Shown in pieces: positions 12,073 through 12,501 of a stretch of DNA of 12,501 nucleotides. Both the position numbers and the translations under genes were made by a program. The notes under the pieces were generated by a model. That model was not told where the DNA came from. It searched no databases and worked only from the letters and a program-made list of their open reading frames with translations. Source of the DNA: Clostridiales bacterium (GTDB lineage Bacteria; Bacillota; Clostridia; Lachnospirales; WQUN01). Every line of letters begins with the position of its first letter. The stretch's first letter is position 1. The stretch spans positions 1 to 12,501 of the forward strand of contig JAISWA010000044.1 in assembly GCA_031271275.1 (NCBI GenBank), written 5' to 3'.

Positions 12073-12501
12073 TTAAAGCGACTCGTTCTGTATGCGTTTA
12101 TTGTATCGATTCATAACGGCGGCGACTCCCTCGCGCAATATTTCCAACACAGCCCCGCCCGCGCGTTCCACGCTTTGTTCTATTGCCGCCGTCTCGTCTT
12201 TCTTAAACCGGCTAAGCACCCAGTCCGCCAGGTCCCAACCTTCGGGCTTGTCCCCGACGCCTATTTTCACCCGCGTAAAAACATCCGTCCCCAAATGGGA
12301 AATAATGCTCTTTAACCCGGTGTGCCCGCCCGCGCTCCCCTGCGCCCGCACGCGAATATCCCCCACCGGAAGGCTGATATCGTCGCAAACGATTATCAAC
12401 TCCGATGGGGGTAATTTATAAAAATGCAGCAGCGCGCCGACAGCCTCTCCGGAATGGTTCATGTAGGTTTGCGGTTTCGCGAGAATCACCGGTTCGCCGT
12501 T
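12073..12501 (-). CDS. pth: Peptidyl-tRNA hydrolase, 3' part (start outside window)
   Basis: Pth cleaves peptidyl-tRNAs released from stalled ribosomes and recycles the tRNA. The frame is open to the window edge (NGEPVILAKPQTYMNHSGEAV) and ends in TAA at 12075-12073, giving 142 codons of a protein usually near 190 aa. Visible family motifs are KPQTYMNHSG (the Met-Asn substrate pair), IIVCDDISLPVG (the Asp that activates the catalytic His) and GSAGGHTGLKSIISHLGTD, ending with LREGVAAVMNRYN. The catalytic His near residue 20 lies beyond the window. In the GGHNG motif the asparagine is threonine (codon ACC, complement of 12319-12321). The next gene downstream is mfd, 57 bases away with no terminator between, so an operon is likely. 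Confidence 0.95.
   Translation of the reverse strand, partial: NGEPVILAKPQTYMNHSGEAVGALLHFYKLPPSELIIVCDDISLPVGDIRVRAQGSAGGHTGLKSIISHLGTDVFTRVKIGVGDKPEGWDLADWVLSRFKKDETAAIEQSVERAGGAVLEILREGVAAVMNRYNKRIQNESL

Noticed and set aside
1..12501. CRISPR array, insertion sequence or rRNA genes
   Set aside because: No regularly spaced repeats, transposase motifs or rRNA-like conserved blocks were seen.

Overview
The window looks like chromosomal DNA of a moderately GC-rich member of the Bacillota (Clostridia-type). The evidence is RNase Y, the pth-mfd gene pair, an ECF sigma factor with a zinc-finger anti-sigma factor, tRNA genes without encoded CCA next to an RNase Z gene, strong AGGAGG-type ribosome binding sites and a possible YtxC-like sporulation-family protein. 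A genus cannot be assigned from the sequence alone. Almost every gene is on the minus strand. The exceptions are the 3' end of rny at the left edge and one response-regulator gene.

Layout from left to right: the rny 3' end (+) and its terminator; a solitary HicB-type gene (-); tRNA-Trp(CCA) with a consensus promoter and a terminator; tsaD, a membrane anti-sigma factor and an ECF sigma factor, all overlapping and read in the order sigma, anti-sigma, tsaD; a 128-bp fold-back repeat; rnz and ung, overlapping and read in the order ung, rnz from a good promoter; a terminator; a visibly AT-richer gene for a membrane-anchored transglutaminase-like protein; tRNA-Ala(GGC) with promoter and terminator; a LytTR response regulator (+) without a kinase; a small convergent YtxC-like gene; mfd; and the 3' part of pth at the right edge.

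RNA metabolism is the main theme. RNase Z matures 3' ends of CCA-less tRNA precursors, and both tRNA genes here are CCA-less. TsaD makes the t6A37 modification, Pth recycles peptidyl-tRNA, and RNase Y starts mRNA decay. Ung and Mfd add DNA repair. The sigma/anti-sigma pair and the LytTR regulator are signalling modules. The sigma pair is unusual in being translationally chained to tsaD.

No complete novel defence or mobile system is visible. The items most worth following up are the sigma/anti-sigma/tsaD chain, the AT-rich transglutaminase-like gene with its leader, the fold-back repeat, the unpaired HicB, the shortened YtxC-like gene overlapping the response regulator, and substitutions at usually conserved positions in Pth and Ung.
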